Source: Rhodobacterales bacterium RIFCSPHIGHO2_02_FULL_62_130
Lineage (GTDB): Bacteria; Pseudomonadota; Alphaproteobacteria; Rhodobacterales; Rhodobacteraceae
Reading direction: 5' to 3'
Length of the DNA stretch: 64,000 nt
Assembly: GCA_001828855.1 (NCBI GenBank)
Contig: MHZT01000047.1
Location: forward strand, 1 to 64,000
In this document: positions 10,882-20,743 of the stretch, piece after piece
Position numbering within the stretch: position 1 is the stretch's first letter
Layout of the letters: every line of letters starts with the position of its first letter
Notes under the pieces: generated by a model
The model's database searches: none
The model's input: the letters and a program-made list of their open reading frames with translations, nothing else
Told to the model about the DNA's origin: nothing
Program-made: the position numbers and the translations under genes

Positions 10882-11982
10882 TCAGTCGCCGGGGCGGCTG
10901 ATCTGCCCGCCACCGACCGCCGCCATCACCCCTGTTGTCGTGGGGCCAGAGGTGGCAAGCCCGCGGGCAACGCGGACGGCCAGATAGGCAAAGGCCTGCG
11001 CCTCAAGCATATCCCCATCTAGTTCTGCATTTTCAATGGGTTCCACCGCGCAATTAAGGCGTTGCCTTAGTTGCGCCATCAAGGTTGCGTTGTGCCGCCC
11101 CCCACCTGCGACCAGCAAGCGATTGATCGGACTAGGGAAATGCTCGGCGCCCGTGGCGACGCAGGCGGCGGCGATGGCGGTCAGCGTGGCAGCAGCATCG
11201 GCTGCGGAAAGTTCGCGTATTGGATTAAGATAAGCTGTGAACTCATTGCGATCCAACGATTTTGGCGGAATCTTGTGGAAATAGGCGTGGGTCAGAAACT
11301 TCTGGACCGCCGCCTCATCAACAATGCCGGTCGCGGCGAATGCCCCGCCCTGATCCTGCGCCACGCCCTGCAGGCTGTGCATCAGATCATTGATCGGCGC
11401 ATTCGCGGGGCCGGTGTCAAAGGCCAGCAAAGCCCCCGCCATCGCAGGATCGGGAAGGGCTGGATCGACCCATGTCAGATTGCCCACCCCACCAAGGTTC
11501 AGGAAGGCCAAGGGCGCATCCGCCCCGATCCGGCGGGCGCAGGCGTGGTGATAGAACGGGGCCAAGGGCGCGCCCTGCCCGCCCATAGCCACATCGCTGC
11601 TGCGGAAATCCCACACGACCGGAACCCCCAAAACCTCGGCCAGAAGCGCACCGTTTCCGGCCTGATGCGTGCGCCCGTGGCCTGGATCATGCGCCAGCGT
11701 CTGACCGTGAAAGCCGATCAGATCGGCCCCCGAAAACCGCGACAACAGTTCGACATGCGCCAGTTCCACAACCTCGGCCGCCGCGGCCACGCCGGGATCG
11801 CCGGGCCAGAGGCCAAAACCGGCACGGATGGTGGCGGCCTCGGCCTCGGTATACGGGCGATAGGCGGAAGGGCCGAAATCAAGGATCGCATGGCCATCGG
11901 TCAGGATCATCGCGCCATCCACCCCGTCCAGCGAAGTGCCGGACATGGTGCCAAGCGCCCAGATCGGCCCCGTTTGACGCAT
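10882..11982 (-). CDS. anmK: Anhydro-N-acetylmuramic acid kinase
   Basis: A 366-residue cell-wall recycling enzyme. It phosphorylates and opens 1,6-anhydroMurNAc to give MurNAc-6-phosphate. The N-terminal phosphate loop [16 protein letters not shown] and the later [26 protein letters not shown] and [12 protein letters not shown] segments are typical. I place the start at the ATG at 11982 (MRQTGPIW) because AAGGGGAAG precedes it; a GTG seven codons upstream is less likely. The gene is divergent from tyrS. Confidence 0.93.
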   Translation of the reverse strand: MRQTGPIWALGTMSGTSLDGVDGAMILTDGHAILDFGPSAYRPYTEAEAATIRAGFGLWPGDPGVAAAAEVVELAHVELLSRFSGADLIGFHGQTLAHDPGHGRTHQAGNGALLAEVLGVPVVWDFRSSDVAMGGQGAPLAPFYHHACARRIGADAPLAFLNLGGVGNLTWVDPALPDPAMAGALLAFDTGPANAPINDLMHSLQGVAQDQGGAFAATGIVDEAAVQKFLTHAYFHKIPPKSLDRNEFTAYLNPIRELSAADAAATLTAIAAACVATGAEHFPSPINRLLVAGGGRHNATLMAQLRQRLNCAVEPIENAELDGDMLEAQAFAYLAVRVARGLATSGPTTTGVMAAVGGGQISRPGD

Positions 11983-12039
11983 CTTCCCCTTGGCCCCCTG
12001 CACCGCTATACCCCACCCATCTTAAAGCATGAGTGTGCC

Positions 12040-13290
12040 ATGACCTACCATCCAAAATCCGATTTCATGCGCGTGATGATGACCCGCGGCTTTCTGGCCG
12101 ATTGCACGGATTATCAGGCGCTCGACGAGGCTTTGGTCAAAGGCGTGGTGCCGGGCTATATCGGCTTTGATGCAACCGCAAAGTCGCTGCATGTGGGGTC
12201 GCTGATCCAGATCATGATGCTGCGCTGGTTGCAGAAATGCGGCGGCAAGCCGATCGTGCTGATGGGTGGCGGGACCACCAAGGTGGGCGATCCGTCTTTC
12301 CGCGCCGATGAGCGCCCGCTGCTGACCAACGCGCAGATCGACGACAATATCGCCGGGATCAAGCGGGCGTTTGCTCCTTACGTCACCTTTGGTGAGGGTG
12401 CGACCGATGCGATCATGGTCAACAATGCCGAATGGCTGGATGATCTTAACTACCTTGGCTTTTTGCGCGACATCGGGCGGCATTTCTCGGTCAACCGGAT
12501 GCTGTCGTTTGAATCGGTGAAGTCACGGTTGGACCGCGAGCAGTCACTGTCCTTCCTTGAATTCAACTACATGATCCTGCAAGCCTATGATTTCCTTGAA
12601 TTGAACCGCCGCTATGGCTGCCTTGTGCAGATGGGCGGATCGGATCAGTGGGGCAATATCGTCAACGGCGTCGATCTGACCCGCCGCGTGATCGACCACG
12701 AGGTGTACGGGCTGACCTCGCCGTTGCTGACCACCAGCGATGGCAAGAAGATGGGCAAATCGGCGAATGGCGCGGTCTGGCTGAACGCGGACCTGCTGTC
12801 GCCGTATGAGTTCTGGCAGTTCTGGCGCAACACCACCGACGCCGATGTGGGCCGGTTCCTGAAGCTTTATACCGAAATGCCGCTTGAGGAGTGCGACCGT
12901 CTGGGCGCACTGGCGGGGTCCGAGATCAACGCGGCCAAGATCGTGCTGGCCAATGCGGTCACCACCCTGCTGCACGGGGCCGAAGCGGCTGCCGCAGCCG
13001 AGGCCACGGCGCGCGAGGTGTTCGAAAAGGGCGGCGTGGGCGATGATCTGCCCACCGTGCATCTGGACCCTGCCGAGCTGGCCGAAGGGCTTGGCATCGT
13101 GCAGCTTTTCGTGCGCGCTGGCCTTGCGGCCTCGGGCAAGGATGCCAAGCGGCTTATTCAGGACGGTGGCGCCAAGGTGAACGATGACGTGGTGACCGAT
13201 GCCAGCCTGCGCTATGGCGCGGGCGATCTCGCCGAGCCGCTGAAGCTGACCGCAGGAAAGAAGCGGCACGCTTTGGTCACGTTGGGATAA
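12040..13290 (+). CDS. tyrS: Tyrosine--tRNA ligase
   Basis: This 416-residue class I synthetase charges tRNA-Tyr. HVGS (51-54) is the HIGH-type motif, DGKKMGKS is the KMSKS-type motif, and GGSDQWGN belongs to the tyrosine site. The last 60-70 residues form an S4 RNA-binding domain ([18 protein letters not shown]). The ATG at 12040 ([10 protein letters not shown]) begins the conserved part; the open frame runs far upstream only as antisense of anmK. Divergent from anmK with a 57-bp gap. Confidence 0.97.
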   Translation: MTYHPKSDFMRVMMTRGFLADCTDYQALDEALVKGVVPGYIGFDATAKSLHVGSLIQIMMLRWLQKCGGKPIVLMGGGTTKVGDPSFRADERPLLTNAQIDDNIAGIKRAFAPYVTFGEGATDAIMVNNAEWLDDLNYLGFLRDIGRHFSVNRMLSFESVKSRLDREQSLSFLEFNYMILQAYDFLELNRRYGCLVQMGGSDQWGNIVNGVDLTRRVIDHEVYGLTSPLLTTSDGKKMGKSANGAVWLNADLLSPYEFWQFWRNTTDADVGRFLKLYTEMPLEECDRLGALAGSEINAAKIVLANAVTTLLHGAEAAAAAEATAREVFEKGGVGDDLPTVHLDPAELAEGLGIVQLFVRAGLAASGKDAKRLIQDGGAKVNDDVVTDASLRYGAGDLAEPLKLTAGKKRHALVTLG

Positions 13291-13296
13291 TGACAA

Positions 13297-13324
13297 AAGG
13301 GCAAGGCTATTGCGCCCTGCCCTT
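13297..13324 (+). terminator. Candidate terminator after tyrS
   Basis: The stem AAGGGCA (13297-13303) pairs with TGCCCTT (13318-13324). The T run is poor, so it may be only part of the adjoining repeat. Confidence 0.4.
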
Positions 13325-13400
13325 CATCTTGGCCTAAATACTCTGGGGGGAGCCTGTGTTTTCTGCAAGAAAACGCAGGCGCGGGGGGCTAGCCCCCCGC
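13320..13400 (-). repeat. Composite intergenic repeat, copy A (reverse orientation)
   Basis: Read on the minus strand, it consists of three parts. First is a 20-bp perfect palindrome, GCGGGGGGCTAGCCCCCCGC (13381-13400). Next is a TTTTCT-GCA-AGAAAA hairpin. Last is the conserved box AGAGTATTTAGGCCAAGATG, ending near 13322. Copies with the same box occur at about 15995, 18120, 22165, 48557 and 62700. Confidence 0.8.
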
Positions 13401-13412
13401 CCCTTATCCCGA

Positions 13413-13976
13413 TCACTCGGAAGCAGTCACTTTCGCCATTACATCAGGCTCGGTCACTTCGCCGTTGCCGCCTTCGCCGCGTTTGATTGCGTCGACTACT
13501 TCCATGCCGGAAATCACCTTGCCCACAACGGTATATTGACCGTTCAGGAAATCGCCCGGGGCGAACATGATGAAGAACTGGCTGTTGGCGGAATCGAGGT
13601 CTTGGGCGCGGGCCATGCCGACGATACCACGGTCAAAGCCTACGTCCGAAAACTCGGCTGGAAGGTTGGGCATGTCGGAACCGCCCATGCCTGCCATCGA
13701 GGTATCGCCACCGGCCTTGCCATATTGAACGTCGCCGGTTTGCGCCATGAAACCGTCGATGACGCGGTGGAACACGACGTTGTCATAGGAACCGGCCTTG
13801 GCCAGCGCTACGATCTGTTCGACATGCTTGGGGGCAACATCGGCGGCCAGATCAATCACGATCTGGCCATTGGCGGTGCCGGTTACGTCGATGACAAGGT
13901 TCGGACCCGGGCCGTCGCCTTCGGCAAAGGCGGGGGCTGCGGTCAGCAGCAGCGCGGCAAGGGCTTTACGCAACAT
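13413..13976 (-). CDS. Periplasmic peptidyl-prolyl cis-trans isomerase (cyclophilin)
   Basis: A 187-residue cyclophilin with a cleavable signal peptide (MLRKALAALLLTAAPAFA, residues 1-18) and a domain containing YDNVVFHRVIDGFMAQTGD and SANSQFFIMFA. It should assist proline isomerisation in periplasmic protein folding. Its start lies 11 bases inside the end of the upstream cyclophilin gene (13966-13976), so the pair is translationally coupled. Probably a paralogue of that gene with an added export signal. Confidence 0.93.
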   Translation of the reverse strand: MLRKALAALLLTAAPAFAEGDGPGPNLVIDVTGTANGQIVIDLAADVAPKHVEQIVALAKAGSYDNVVFHRVIDGFMAQTGDVQYGKAGGDTSMAGMGGSDMPNLPAEFSDVGFDRGIVGMARAQDLDSANSQFFIMFAPGDFLNGQYTVVGKVISGMEVVDAIKRGEGGNGEVTEPDVMAKVTASE

Positions 13977-14475
13977 CGGCAGCCACGCGCACGGTGATCA
14001 TGCGGTCGGGGTTGGCTGGCGGCTCGCCACGGGTGATCTTGTCCACATGTTCCATGCCGGAAATCACGCGACCATAGACCGTGTACTGACGGTTCAGGAA
14101 GTGGTTGTCCGAGAAGTTGATGAAGAACTGGCTGTTGGCCGAGTTCGGGTTCTGCGAACGGGCCGCGCCAATGGTGCCACGGTCATGCGGCAGGCCGGAA
14201 AACTCTGCCGGAAGGTCGGGCAGATCAGAACCGCCCGTGCCAGCGCGACGCAGGTTGAAGTTGTTTTCCATGTTGCCATTGGCGACATCGCCGGTCTGGG
14301 CCATGAAGCCTTCGATGACGCGGTGGAAGGCCACGTTGTCATAGGATTTGGCGCGGGCCAGCAGTTTCATCCGTTCGACATGCTTGGGGGCTACATCGGC
14401 CAGAAGCTCGATGACGACTTCGCCATCCTTCAGCGTCAGGATGATGGTGTTTTCTGGGTCTTTGATCTCGGCCAT
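13966..14475 (-). CDS. ppiB: Cytoplasmic peptidyl-prolyl cis-trans isomerase B (cyclophilin)
   Basis: A 169-residue cyclophilin without a signal peptide (starts MAEIKDPENTIILTLKDG). It has YDNVAFHRVIEGFMAQTGD and NSANSQFFINFSDN as active-site segments. It is the first gene of a two-cyclophilin operon that overlaps the secreted paralogue by 11 bases. The start at 14475 follows CCGGAGAG. Divergent from pgk. Confidence 0.94.
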   Translation of the reverse strand: MAEIKDPENTIILTLKDGEVVIELLADVAPKHVERMKLLARAKSYDNVAFHRVIEGFMAQTGDVANGNMENNFNLRRAGTGGSDLPDLPAEFSGLPHDRGTIGAARSQNPNSANSQFFINFSDNHFLNRQYTVYGRVISGMEHVDKITRGEPPANPDRMITVRVAADVA

Positions 14476-14598
14476 TGCCAGTCTCTCCGGTTTTTTCTGG
14501 GGCGGAAACTAGCTTGGGTGGGCGCGAAGGGAAAGGGCTAACGGTTGACGCGGGCGCGACTTGGGCGGAAACAGGGGAAAACAGCGATGGAGGCGATG

Positions 14599-15789
14599 AT
14601 GGCCTGGAAGACGATTGATGATCTGGGGCTGGCGGGCAAGGTTGTGCTGACGCGGGTGGATATCAACGTGCCGATGGAGGGTGGCGTGGTGACGGATGCC
14701 ACGCGGATCGAAAAGATCGCGCCGACGGTCGAGGATATTATCGCGCGGGGCGGCAAGGTTGTGCTGCTGGCGCATTTCGGGCGGCCCAAGGGCAAGGTGG
14801 TGGACGAGATGTCGCTGCGCCATGTGGTTGGGGCGGTGCAGGTGGCTTTGGGGCGCAAGGTGGTGTTCGGTGCCGATTGCGTCGGGCCGGTGGCGGCGGC
14901 AGCGATTGCGGCGGCGGGATCGGGTGACGTTGTGTTGCTGGAAAACACGCGGTTCCATGCGGGTGAGGAAAAGAATGATCCAGCGCTGGCTGCCGAGATG
15001 GCGGCTTTGGGCGATATTTACGTGAATGACGCGTTTTCGGCGGCGCATCGGGCGCATAGCTCGACCGAGGGGCTGGCGCGGTTGCTGCCTGCAGCGGCGG
15101 GGCGGTTGATGGAGGCCGAGTTGCGCGCACTTGAGGCGGCTTTGGGAACCCCGGAGCGGCCCGTGGTGGCGGTTGTGGGTGGGGCCAAGGTTTCGACCAA
15201 GCTGGATTTGCTGGGCAATCTGGTCAGCAAGGTCGATCATCTGGTGATCGGCGGCGGCATGGCCAATACTTTCCTTGTCGCCCAAGGCATCGAGGTTGGT
15301 AAATCCTTGGCCGAGCGGGATATGGCGGCGACGGCCTTGGAAATTCTGGCCAAGGCCAATGCGGCGGGATGCTCGATCCATCTGCCGGTGGATATTGTGA
15401 TCGCGCGTGAGTTCAAGGCGGGGGCTGCCAATGAAACCCTGCCGGTGGATGCCTGCCCTGCCGATGCGATGATTCTGGATGCGGGTCCGGCTACGGTGGC
15501 CAAGCTGCGGCTGGTGTTCGAGGCCAGCAAGACCTTGATCTGGAACGGGCCTTTGGGGGCCTTTGAAATCGAGCCGTTCAATGCCGCCACCAATGCGGCG
15601 GCCCGCGAGGCGGCGGATCTGACGCGGGCGGGCAAGCTGATCTCGGTTGCGGGGGGCGGCGATACGGTGGCTGCGCTGAATCAGGCCGGTGCGGCGGGGG
15701 ATTTCACCTTTATTTCCACCGCGGGCGGCGCGTTTCTGGAATGGATGGAGGGCAAGGAATTGCCCGGTGTGGCGGCGCTGCACGGCTGA
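14599..15789 (+). CDS. pgk: Phosphoglycerate kinase
   Basis: The 396-residue glycolytic kinase transfers phosphate between 1,3-bisphosphoglycerate and ADP. Visible are the substrate loop [41 protein letters not shown] and the nucleotide site [11 protein letters not shown]. The start MAWKTIDD at 14599 has GGAGG five bases upstream and matches family length; further ATGs at 14587 and 14596 are in frame. A terminator follows at 15813. Confidence 0.97.
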   Translation: MAWKTIDDLGLAGKVVLTRVDINVPMEGGVVTDATRIEKIAPTVEDIIARGGKVVLLAHFGRPKGKVVDEMSLRHVVGAVQVALGRKVVFGADCVGPVAAAAIAAAGSGDVVLLENTRFHAGEEKNDPALAAEMAALGDIYVNDAFSAAHRAHSSTEGLARLLPAAAGRLMEAELRALEAALGTPERPVVAVVGGAKVSTKLDLLGNLVSKVDHLVIGGGMANTFLVAQGIEVGKSLAERDMAATALEILAKANAAGCSIHLPVDIVIAREFKAGAANETLPVDACPADAMILDAGPATVAKLRLVFEASKTLIWNGPLGAFEIEPFNAATNAAAREAADLTRAGKLISVAGGGDTVAALNQAGAAGDFTFISTAGGAFLEWMEGKELPGVAALHG

Positions 15790-15812
15790 TCTGACGGCGG
15801 GTGATCTTGCGG

Positions 15813-15846
15813 CAGGGGCGGACCAAAGGGTCCGCCCCTGTTGCAT
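15813..15846 (+). terminator. Rho-independent terminator after pgk
   Basis: A perfect 12-bp stem CAGGGGCGGACC/GGTCCGCCCCTG with AAAG loop (15813-15840), then TTGCATTT. The rest of the 377-bp gap before the aldolase gene holds the two repeats listed next. Confidence 0.85.
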
Positions 15847-15886
15847 TTGAGCGCTTGCGCGCGCTTGGGGGGATCTGGGGGGCAGA

Positions 15887-15909
15887 GTCGGGGTGAACCC
15901 CGACCTACG
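15887..15909 (+). repeat. GTCGGGGT-type short hairpin repeat, copy 1
   Basis: The hairpin GTCGGGG-TGAA-CCCCGAC is followed by CTACG. Further copies lie at 22115-22137 and, within the nnr gene, at 56900-56923. Confidence 0.85.
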
Positions 15910-15994
15910 GAAGCGGCGGTTGCGGGCGTTGGAGGGCATCCACGACCGCAGGATAATGATCGGTTTCACGGGATCGATTCAACGATTGCGCGCG

Positions 15995-16064
15995 TGGGGG
16001 GCATCCTGCCCCCGTCAGCGGCCAGGGCCGCTGCCCCCCTGGGAGTATTTGGGCCAAGATGAAG
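15995..16064 (+). repeat. Composite intergenic repeat, copy B
   Basis: G/C-rich hairpins (GGGGGGCATCCTGCCCCC, then GCGGCCAGGGCCGC) are followed by CCCCCTGGGAGTATTTGGGC and CAAGATGAAG (box 16040-16064). Confidence 0.8.
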
Positions 16065-16166
16065 CGGAAAATGCGTGTGGGCTTGACCTGTTAGCGCCAA
16101 CAGGTTTGCATGGGCGCGCGTGGGGGCTTAATCCCCTTGGCAAAGCGATTGACCAAAGGAGCCATC

Positions 16167-17096
16167 ATGCGCGCGACCAAAGCTGTCCAGAAAATCCTGT
16201 CGAATTATGAGGGCGAGACCCCCGGCGTGAAGGCCAATCTGTGCCGCATGCTGATGGAGGGCAAGCTGGGCGGGACGGGCAAGATGATCATCCTGCCAGT
16301 GGATCAGGGCTTTGAACACGGGCCTGCGCGCAACTATGCGGTGAACCCCGAAGGCTATGACCCGCATTATCACTACAAGCTGGCGATTGATGCGGGGCTG
16401 AATGCTTTTGCCTCGCCCTTGGGGATGCTTGAAGCGGGGGCGGATACATTCGCGGGGCAGATCCCGACGATTCTGAAGGTGAACTCGGCCAACTCGCTGA
16501 TGTCTGAGACGGCGGGGAAGAATCAGGCGGTGACGGCGAGCGTGGATGATGCGTTGCGGCTGGGCTGTGCGGCCATCGGCTTTACGATCTATCCCGGGTC
16601 GGACATGCAGTTGGAAATGTATGAAGAAATCCGCGAGATGCGGAAAGAGGCAGCGGCCAAGGGTGTGGCGACCGTGATCTGGTCTTATCCGCGCGGTGAG
16701 GCGATCACCAAGGATGGCGAGACGGCGATTGACGTGGCGGCCTATGCCGCACAGATCGCGGCGCTGCTGGGTGCGCATATCATCAAGATCAAGCTTTCGA
16801 CGGATCATCTGATGCTGCCCGAGGCCAAGAAGGTCTATGAAAAGGAAAAGATCGACATCGCCACGCAGGCGGCGCGGGTGAAGCACTGCATGGATGCAAG
16901 CTTTGCCGGGCGGCGGATCGTGGTGTTCTCGGGCGGGGCGGCCAAGGGCGCGGATGCGGTCTATGACGATGCGCGCGCGATCCGCGACGGCGGCGGCAAT
17001 GGCTCGATCATCGGGCGCAACTCGTTCCAGCGCAAGCGCGAGGATGCTTTGGATATGTTGGCCAAGCTGGTCGAAATCTACAAGGGCCGCGCCTGA
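16167..17096 (+). CDS. Class I fructose-bisphosphate aldolase (DhnA type)
   Basis: A 309-residue aldolase that cleaves fructose-1,6-bisphosphate through a lysine Schiff base. Family features include the N-terminal ILPVDQGFEHGPARNY, the segment IIKIKLSTDHLMLPEA with the candidate lysine, and RIVVFSGGAAKGADAV as phosphate site. I chose the ATG at 16167 because AAAGGAGCC precedes it; the frame is open for 19 codons upstream. Its stop overlaps the start of the next gene (TGATG at 17094-17098). Confidence 0.9.
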   Translation: MRATKAVQKILSNYEGETPGVKANLCRMLMEGKLGGTGKMIILPVDQGFEHGPARNYAVNPEGYDPHYHYKLAIDAGLNAFASPLGMLEAGADTFAGQIPTILKVNSANSLMSETAGKNQAVTASVDDALRLGCAAIGFTIYPGSDMQLEMYEEIREMRKEAAAKGVATVIWSYPRGEAITKDGETAIDVAAYAAQIAALLGAHIIKIKLSTDHLMLPEAKKVYEKEKIDIATQAARVKHCMDASFAGRRIVVFSGGAAKGADAVYDDARAIRDGGGNGSIIGRNSFQRKREDALDMLAKLVEIYKGRA

Positions 17097-17659
17097 TGCG
17101 CTGGGCTGCGCTGGCGCTGGGGATCTGGGCCAGCGCGGCCGCAGCGCAGGAATTCGATCTGCCAGAGGGGTATCCGCCGCTTTTGGGCGGTGCCTCTGGC
17201 ACGTTGGGACAAAAGGCCGTGGCGTGGGAGTTTTTCGACTTTTCCATCGGTGCTTTCGATGCATCGGCCTGGGTGGATCAGGATTGGGAGACCAAGCTGA
17301 TCACCTTTCGTCTGATGGGGTATAGCCCCGGCCAGCCGGACGATATGCGCTTTCGTCTGCTGGTCGAGGCGAATTTCGGCACCAGCTTTCGCACCGGAAT
17401 GGCCGAAGTGCCGGTGCGGGTTTCGGTGCTGCGCGGCAAGGATACCGACGGGGCGCAGCTGAGTTCAGAGGGGCAACGCGCCGAGGTTGTGATCGAAACC
17501 ATCGGGCCGCAGCAGGAGAACAGCTATTTGCGCCATGTGACAGGCAGCGTCATGGCGCGGGTATGTCCGAAGGCGTGGCCGTTCAAATCCTGTCAGGACA
17601 TCGCGCTGCGGTTTGACACCGATGTGCAGATGGGCAGCGTGGTGGAAGTGACGCAATAG
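17096..17659 (+). CDS. Exported protein of unknown function
   Basis: A 187-residue protein with a likely signal peptide (MRWAALALGIWASAAAAQ) and a mature part rich in aromatic and beta-prone segments (WEFFDFSIGAFDASAWVDQ). Two cysteines (in MARVCPKAWP and KSCQDIAL) could form a disulfide. I recognise no domain. Its ATG overlaps the stop of the aldolase gene, so it is made from the same mRNA. This says more about coupling than about role. Confidence 0.75.
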   Translation: MRWAALALGIWASAAAAQEFDLPEGYPPLLGGASGTLGQKAVAWEFFDFSIGAFDASAWVDQDWETKLITFRLMGYSPGQPDDMRFRLLVEANFGTSFRTGMAEVPVRVSVLRGKDTDGAQLSSEGQRAEVVIETIGPQQENSYLRHVTGSVMARVCPKAWPFKSCQDIALRFDTDVQMGSVVEVTQ

Positions 17660-17803
17660 CCTGTGGCAGCGAGCGCTTTGTGAAACGGGCGGCCAAATGG
17701 GTGGCTTGGCTGTCGTTTTCCTGATTCACAGCCGGTAGAATATGTGCAAGACTGTGTGAACGAACTGCCCCCGCGCATGAGGGGCGGACGTTTGAGGCGC
17801 AGT

Positions 17804-18097
17804 ATGACCCAGACCCGTTCTTTTGGTGGCATGATCCTGTTCATGCTGGCTTTTATGCTTGCCAGCTATTTCACCTTTGCAGCGGTGCAGGGCGATTACG
17901 GTGTGTTCCGGCGGGTGCAGATCAATGCCGAGGCCGAGACCTTGCGGGTCGAGCGGGACCGTCTGGCGGCGGAACTGGCGCGGATGCAGAATCTGACGCA
18001 TCGGCTGTCGGATGATTATCTGGATATTGATCTGTTGGACCAGCAGGCGCGTGATGTGCTGGGCTATCTGCGCGCGGACGAGATCGTGATCCGCTAG
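17804..18097 (+). CDS. FtsB/DivIC-like septum formation initiator
   Basis: A 97-residue bitopic protein: a short cytoplasmic N-terminus, one membrane helix (GGMILFMLAFMLASYFTF, about 8-25), then a periplasmic coiled coil (AETLRVERDRLAAELARMQ) and a C-terminal DLLDQQARDVLGYL typical of FtsB/DivIC. It should act in the divisome with FtsL/FtsQ equivalents. The start at 17804 follows TTTGAGGCGC. It sits just before the pdh operon, as in many Rhodobacteraceae, but is separated from pdhA by a 263-bp gap with a repeat. Confidence 0.85.
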   Translation: MTQTRSFGGMILFMLAFMLASYFTFAAVQGDYGVFRRVQINAEAETLRVERDRLAAELARMQNLTHRLSDDYLDIDLLDQQARDVLGYLRADEIVIR

Positions 18098-18119
18098 CAT
18101 TAGCTTGCTGCATTGGCGC

Positions 18120-18203
18120 CGCAGGGGGTTTCACACCCCCTGGCTTGTGTTTTCCTGCAGAAAACACAAGCCTCCCCCGTGGAGTATTTGCGCCACGATG
18201 AAG
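18120..18203 (+). repeat. Composite intergenic repeat, copy C
   Basis: Contains CAGGGGGT-TTCAC-ACCCCCTG (18122-18142), then a perfect 13-bp hairpin GGCTTGTGTTTTC/GAAAACACAAGCC (18142-18172), then the box GGAGTATTTGCGCCACGATG (18181-18200). Confidence 0.85.
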
Positions 18204-18315
18204 CACAATTTTAATCAAATTTGATCGGTTCGTTGTGCCGGATGCAGGGCAGCCATGCGTGCGCTGCCCTGTCGAATTTTCTGTTTTGCGTTGTTTCTCC
18301 GATGATGTATAGATG

Positions 18316-18329
18316 GTTTAATACTAAAC
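18316..18329. promoter_or_regulatory. Inverted repeat upstream of pdhA, possible operator
   Basis: GTTTA-ATAC-TAAAC sits in an A/T-rich patch about 32 bp before the pdhA start. Its position suits a repressor or activator site. No regulator can be named. Confidence 0.3.
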
Positions 18330-18360
18330 TATATTCACGCCATGACGGGAGGATGCCACA

Positions 18361-19350
18361 TTGGCTGCGAAAAAAGCCCCAGAGAAATCAAACGTCTCGA
18401 AGGAGGAACTGATCAAGTTCTACCGCGAGATGCTGCTGATCCGCCGATTCGAGGAAAAGGCAGGGCAGCTTTACGGGATGGGCCTGATCGGGGGGTTCTG
18501 CCACCTGTACATCGGGCAAGAGGCGGTTGTGGTCGGGCTTGAGGCCTGCACCAAGGAAGGCGACAAGCGGATCACGTCCTATCGCGATCACGGGCATATG
18601 CTGGCGTGCGGCATGGAAGCCAATGGCGTGATGGCCGAGTTGACGGGCCGTTCGGGGGGCTATTCCAAAGGCAAGGGCGGCTCGATGCATATGTTCAGCC
18701 GCGAGAAGCATTTCTACGGCGGACATGGCATTGTGGGCGCGCAGGTGCCGCTTGGCGCGGGGCTGGCGCTGGCGGATAAATACAAGGGCAATGACAATGT
18801 GACCTTCGCCTATTTCGGTGATGGCGCGGCGAACCAGGGTCAGGTCTATGAGACCTATAACATGGCCGAGCTGTGGGCGCTTCCGGTGATTTTTGTCATT
18901 GAGAACAACCACTACGCCATGGGGACGTCGCAGGCGCGGTCGACGAAATCCGAGACGTTGTTCGGGCGCGGGTTGGCTTATGGCATCGCGGGCGAGCAGG
19001 TTGACGGCATGGACGTGCTGGCGGTGAAAGAGGCGGGGCAGAAGGCTGTCGCGCACTGCCGCGCGGGCAAGGGGCCGTATATCCTTGAGATGATGACCTA
19101 TCGCTATCGCGGCCACTCGATGTCGGACCCGGCGAAGTATCGGACCCGCGAGGAAGTGGAGAAGATGAAATCCGAGAAGGACGCCATCGAGCATGTGCGG
19201 GACCTGCTGCTGAATGCGGGCCTGTCCTCCGAGGACGAGTTGAAGGCCATCGACAAGTCGATCAAGGACGTGGTGAACGCTTCCGCTGAATTCGCCAAAG
19301 AAAGCCCGGAGCCTGCGTTGAGCGAGCTTTGGACTGATATTTACGCCTGA
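18361..19350 (+). CDS. pdhA: Pyruvate dehydrogenase E1 component, alpha subunit
   Basis: This 329-residue thiamine diphosphate-dependent subunit, with PdhB, decarboxylates pyruvate and passes the acetyl group to lipoyl E2. The TPP motif is GDGAANQGQVYETYN...ENN, and the phosphorylation-loop region reads YRYRGHSMSDPAKYRT. The start is a TTG at 18361 after GGGAGG; a nearby ATG at 18353 is out of frame. First gene of pdhABC, 12 bases before pdhB. Confidence 0.96.
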   Translation: MAAKKAPEKSNVSKEELIKFYREMLLIRRFEEKAGQLYGMGLIGGFCHLYIGQEAVVVGLEACTKEGDKRITSYRDHGHMLACGMEANGVMAELTGRSGGYSKGKGGSMHMFSREKHFYGGHGIVGAQVPLGAGLALADKYKGNDNVTFAYFGDGAANQGQVYETYNMAELWALPVIFVIENNHYAMGTSQARSTKSETLFGRGLAYGIAGEQVDGMDVLAVKEAGQKAVAHCRAGKGPYILEMMTYRYRGHSMSDPAKYRTREEVEKMKSEKDAIEHVRDLLLNAGLSSEDELKAIDKSIKDVVNASAEFAKESPEPALSELWTDIYA

Positions 19351-19362
19351 GGGGGGAAAACC

Positions 19363-20736
19363 ATGGCAGTTGAAGTTTTGATGCCGGCGCTTTCGCCCAC
19401 GATGGAAGAAGGCACGCTGGCGAAATGGCTGGTCAAAGAGGGTGATGTGGTCAAATCGGGCCAGATCATCGCGGAGATTGAGACCGACAAGGCGACGATG
19501 GAGTTTGAGGCAGTGGATGAGGGCATTGTGGGCCGGATTCTGGTTGCCGAAGGCTCGGCGGGTGTGAAGGTGAACACGCCGATCATGGTGCTGGTCGAGG
19601 CGGGTGAATCTGCGGATGCGGCCCCTGCCCCTGTGGCGGCAGTTGTCGCGGCGGCTCCGGTTGCGGTGGCAGCGCCGGTGGTGGCGGTTGCTGTTGCGGC
19701 AGCACCCGTGGCGGTGGTGTCAAAGGCCAGCCCCGATTGGGCGGCTGGCACGCCGATGAAGACCATGACCGTGCGGGAAGCCCTGCGCGAGGCTATGGCC
19801 GAGGAAATGCGCGCCAATCCGAATGTGATGCTGATGGGCGAGGAAGTGGGCGAATATCAGGGCGCTTACAAGATTTCCCAAGGTCTGCTGGACGAGTTCG
19901 GGCCGAAGCGCATCGTTGATACGCCGATCACCGAGATGGGCTTTACCGGCATTGCGGTGGGTGCTGCCTGGGGCGGCTTGAACCCGATTGTCGAGTTCAT
20001 GACTTTCAACTTCGCCATGCAGGCTATTGACCATATTCTGAACTCTGCCGCCAAGACCAACTACATGTCGGGCGGGCAGTTGGGTTGTCCGATTGTGTTC
20101 CGTGGGGCCAATGGTGCTGCGGCGCGGGTTGGGGCGCAGCATAGCCAAGATTATGCGGCATGGTATGCGGCGATTCCGGGGTTGCGGGTTGTGATGCCCT
20201 ATTCGGCTTCGGACGCCAAGGGATTGTTAAAGCAGGCAATTCGCGATCCGAACCCTGTGATCTTCCTTGAGAACGAGATCCTTTATGGCCGTTCCTTCGA
20301 GGTGCCGGATCTGCCCGATTTCACCATTCCCTTCGGCAAGGCCCGTGTCTGGCGCGAAGGGTCGGATGTGACTATCGTTTCCTTCGGGATCGGCATGACC
20401 TACGCGCTGGAAGCGGCTGATATTCTTGCAAAAGACGAGATTTCGGCGGAAGTGATCGACCTGCGCACGCTGCGCCCGATTGATTACGATACGGTTCTGG
20501 CCTCGGTCCAGAAGACCAACCGCTGTGTGACGGTGGAAGAGGGCTTCCCTGTGGGGTCGATCGGCGATCACCTTGCCAGCACGATCATGCAGCGGGCGTT
20601 CGATTATCTGGATGCTCCGGTGATCACCTGCACGGGCAAGGACGTGCCGATGCCCTATGCGGCGAACCTTGAGAAGCATGCGCTGGTGACGACCGCCGAA
20701 GTGGTCGCTGCCGTGAAATCCGTTTGCTACCGTTAA
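19363..20736 (+). CDS. pdhB: Pyruvate dehydrogenase E1 component, beta subunit with N-terminal lipoyl domain
   Basis: A 457-residue fusion. Residues 1-80 form a lipoyl domain (lysine in [15 protein letters not shown]), followed by an Ala/Val/Pro-rich linker (about 85-125) and the E1-beta transketolase-like part ([19 protein letters not shown] to the end). The lipoyl domain on E1-beta is characteristic of alphaproteobacterial PDH. The domain is very similar to that of PdhC even at DNA level. The start follows GAGGGGGGAAAACC. Confidence 0.96.
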   Translation: MAVEVLMPALSPTMEEGTLAKWLVKEGDVVKSGQIIAEIETDKATMEFEAVDEGIVGRILVAEGSAGVKVNTPIMVLVEAGESADAAPAPVAAVVAAAPVAVAAPVVAVAVAAAPVAVVSKASPDWAAGTPMKTMTVREALREAMAEEMRANPNVMLMGEEVGEYQGAYKISQGLLDEFGPKRIVDTPITEMGFTGIAVGAAWGGLNPIVEFMTFNFAMQAIDHILNSAAKTNYMSGGQLGCPIVFRGANGAAARVGAQHSQDYAAWYAAIPGLRVVMPYSASDAKGLLKQAIRDPNPVIFLENEILYGRSFEVPDLPDFTIPFGKARVWREGSDVTIVSFGIGMTYALEAADILAKDEISAEVIDLRTLRPIDYDTVLASVQKTNRCVTVEEGFPVGSIGDHLASTIMQRAFDYLDAPVITCTGKDVPMPYAANLEKHALVTTAEVVAAVKSVCYR

Positions 20737-20743
20737 GGGGGAA

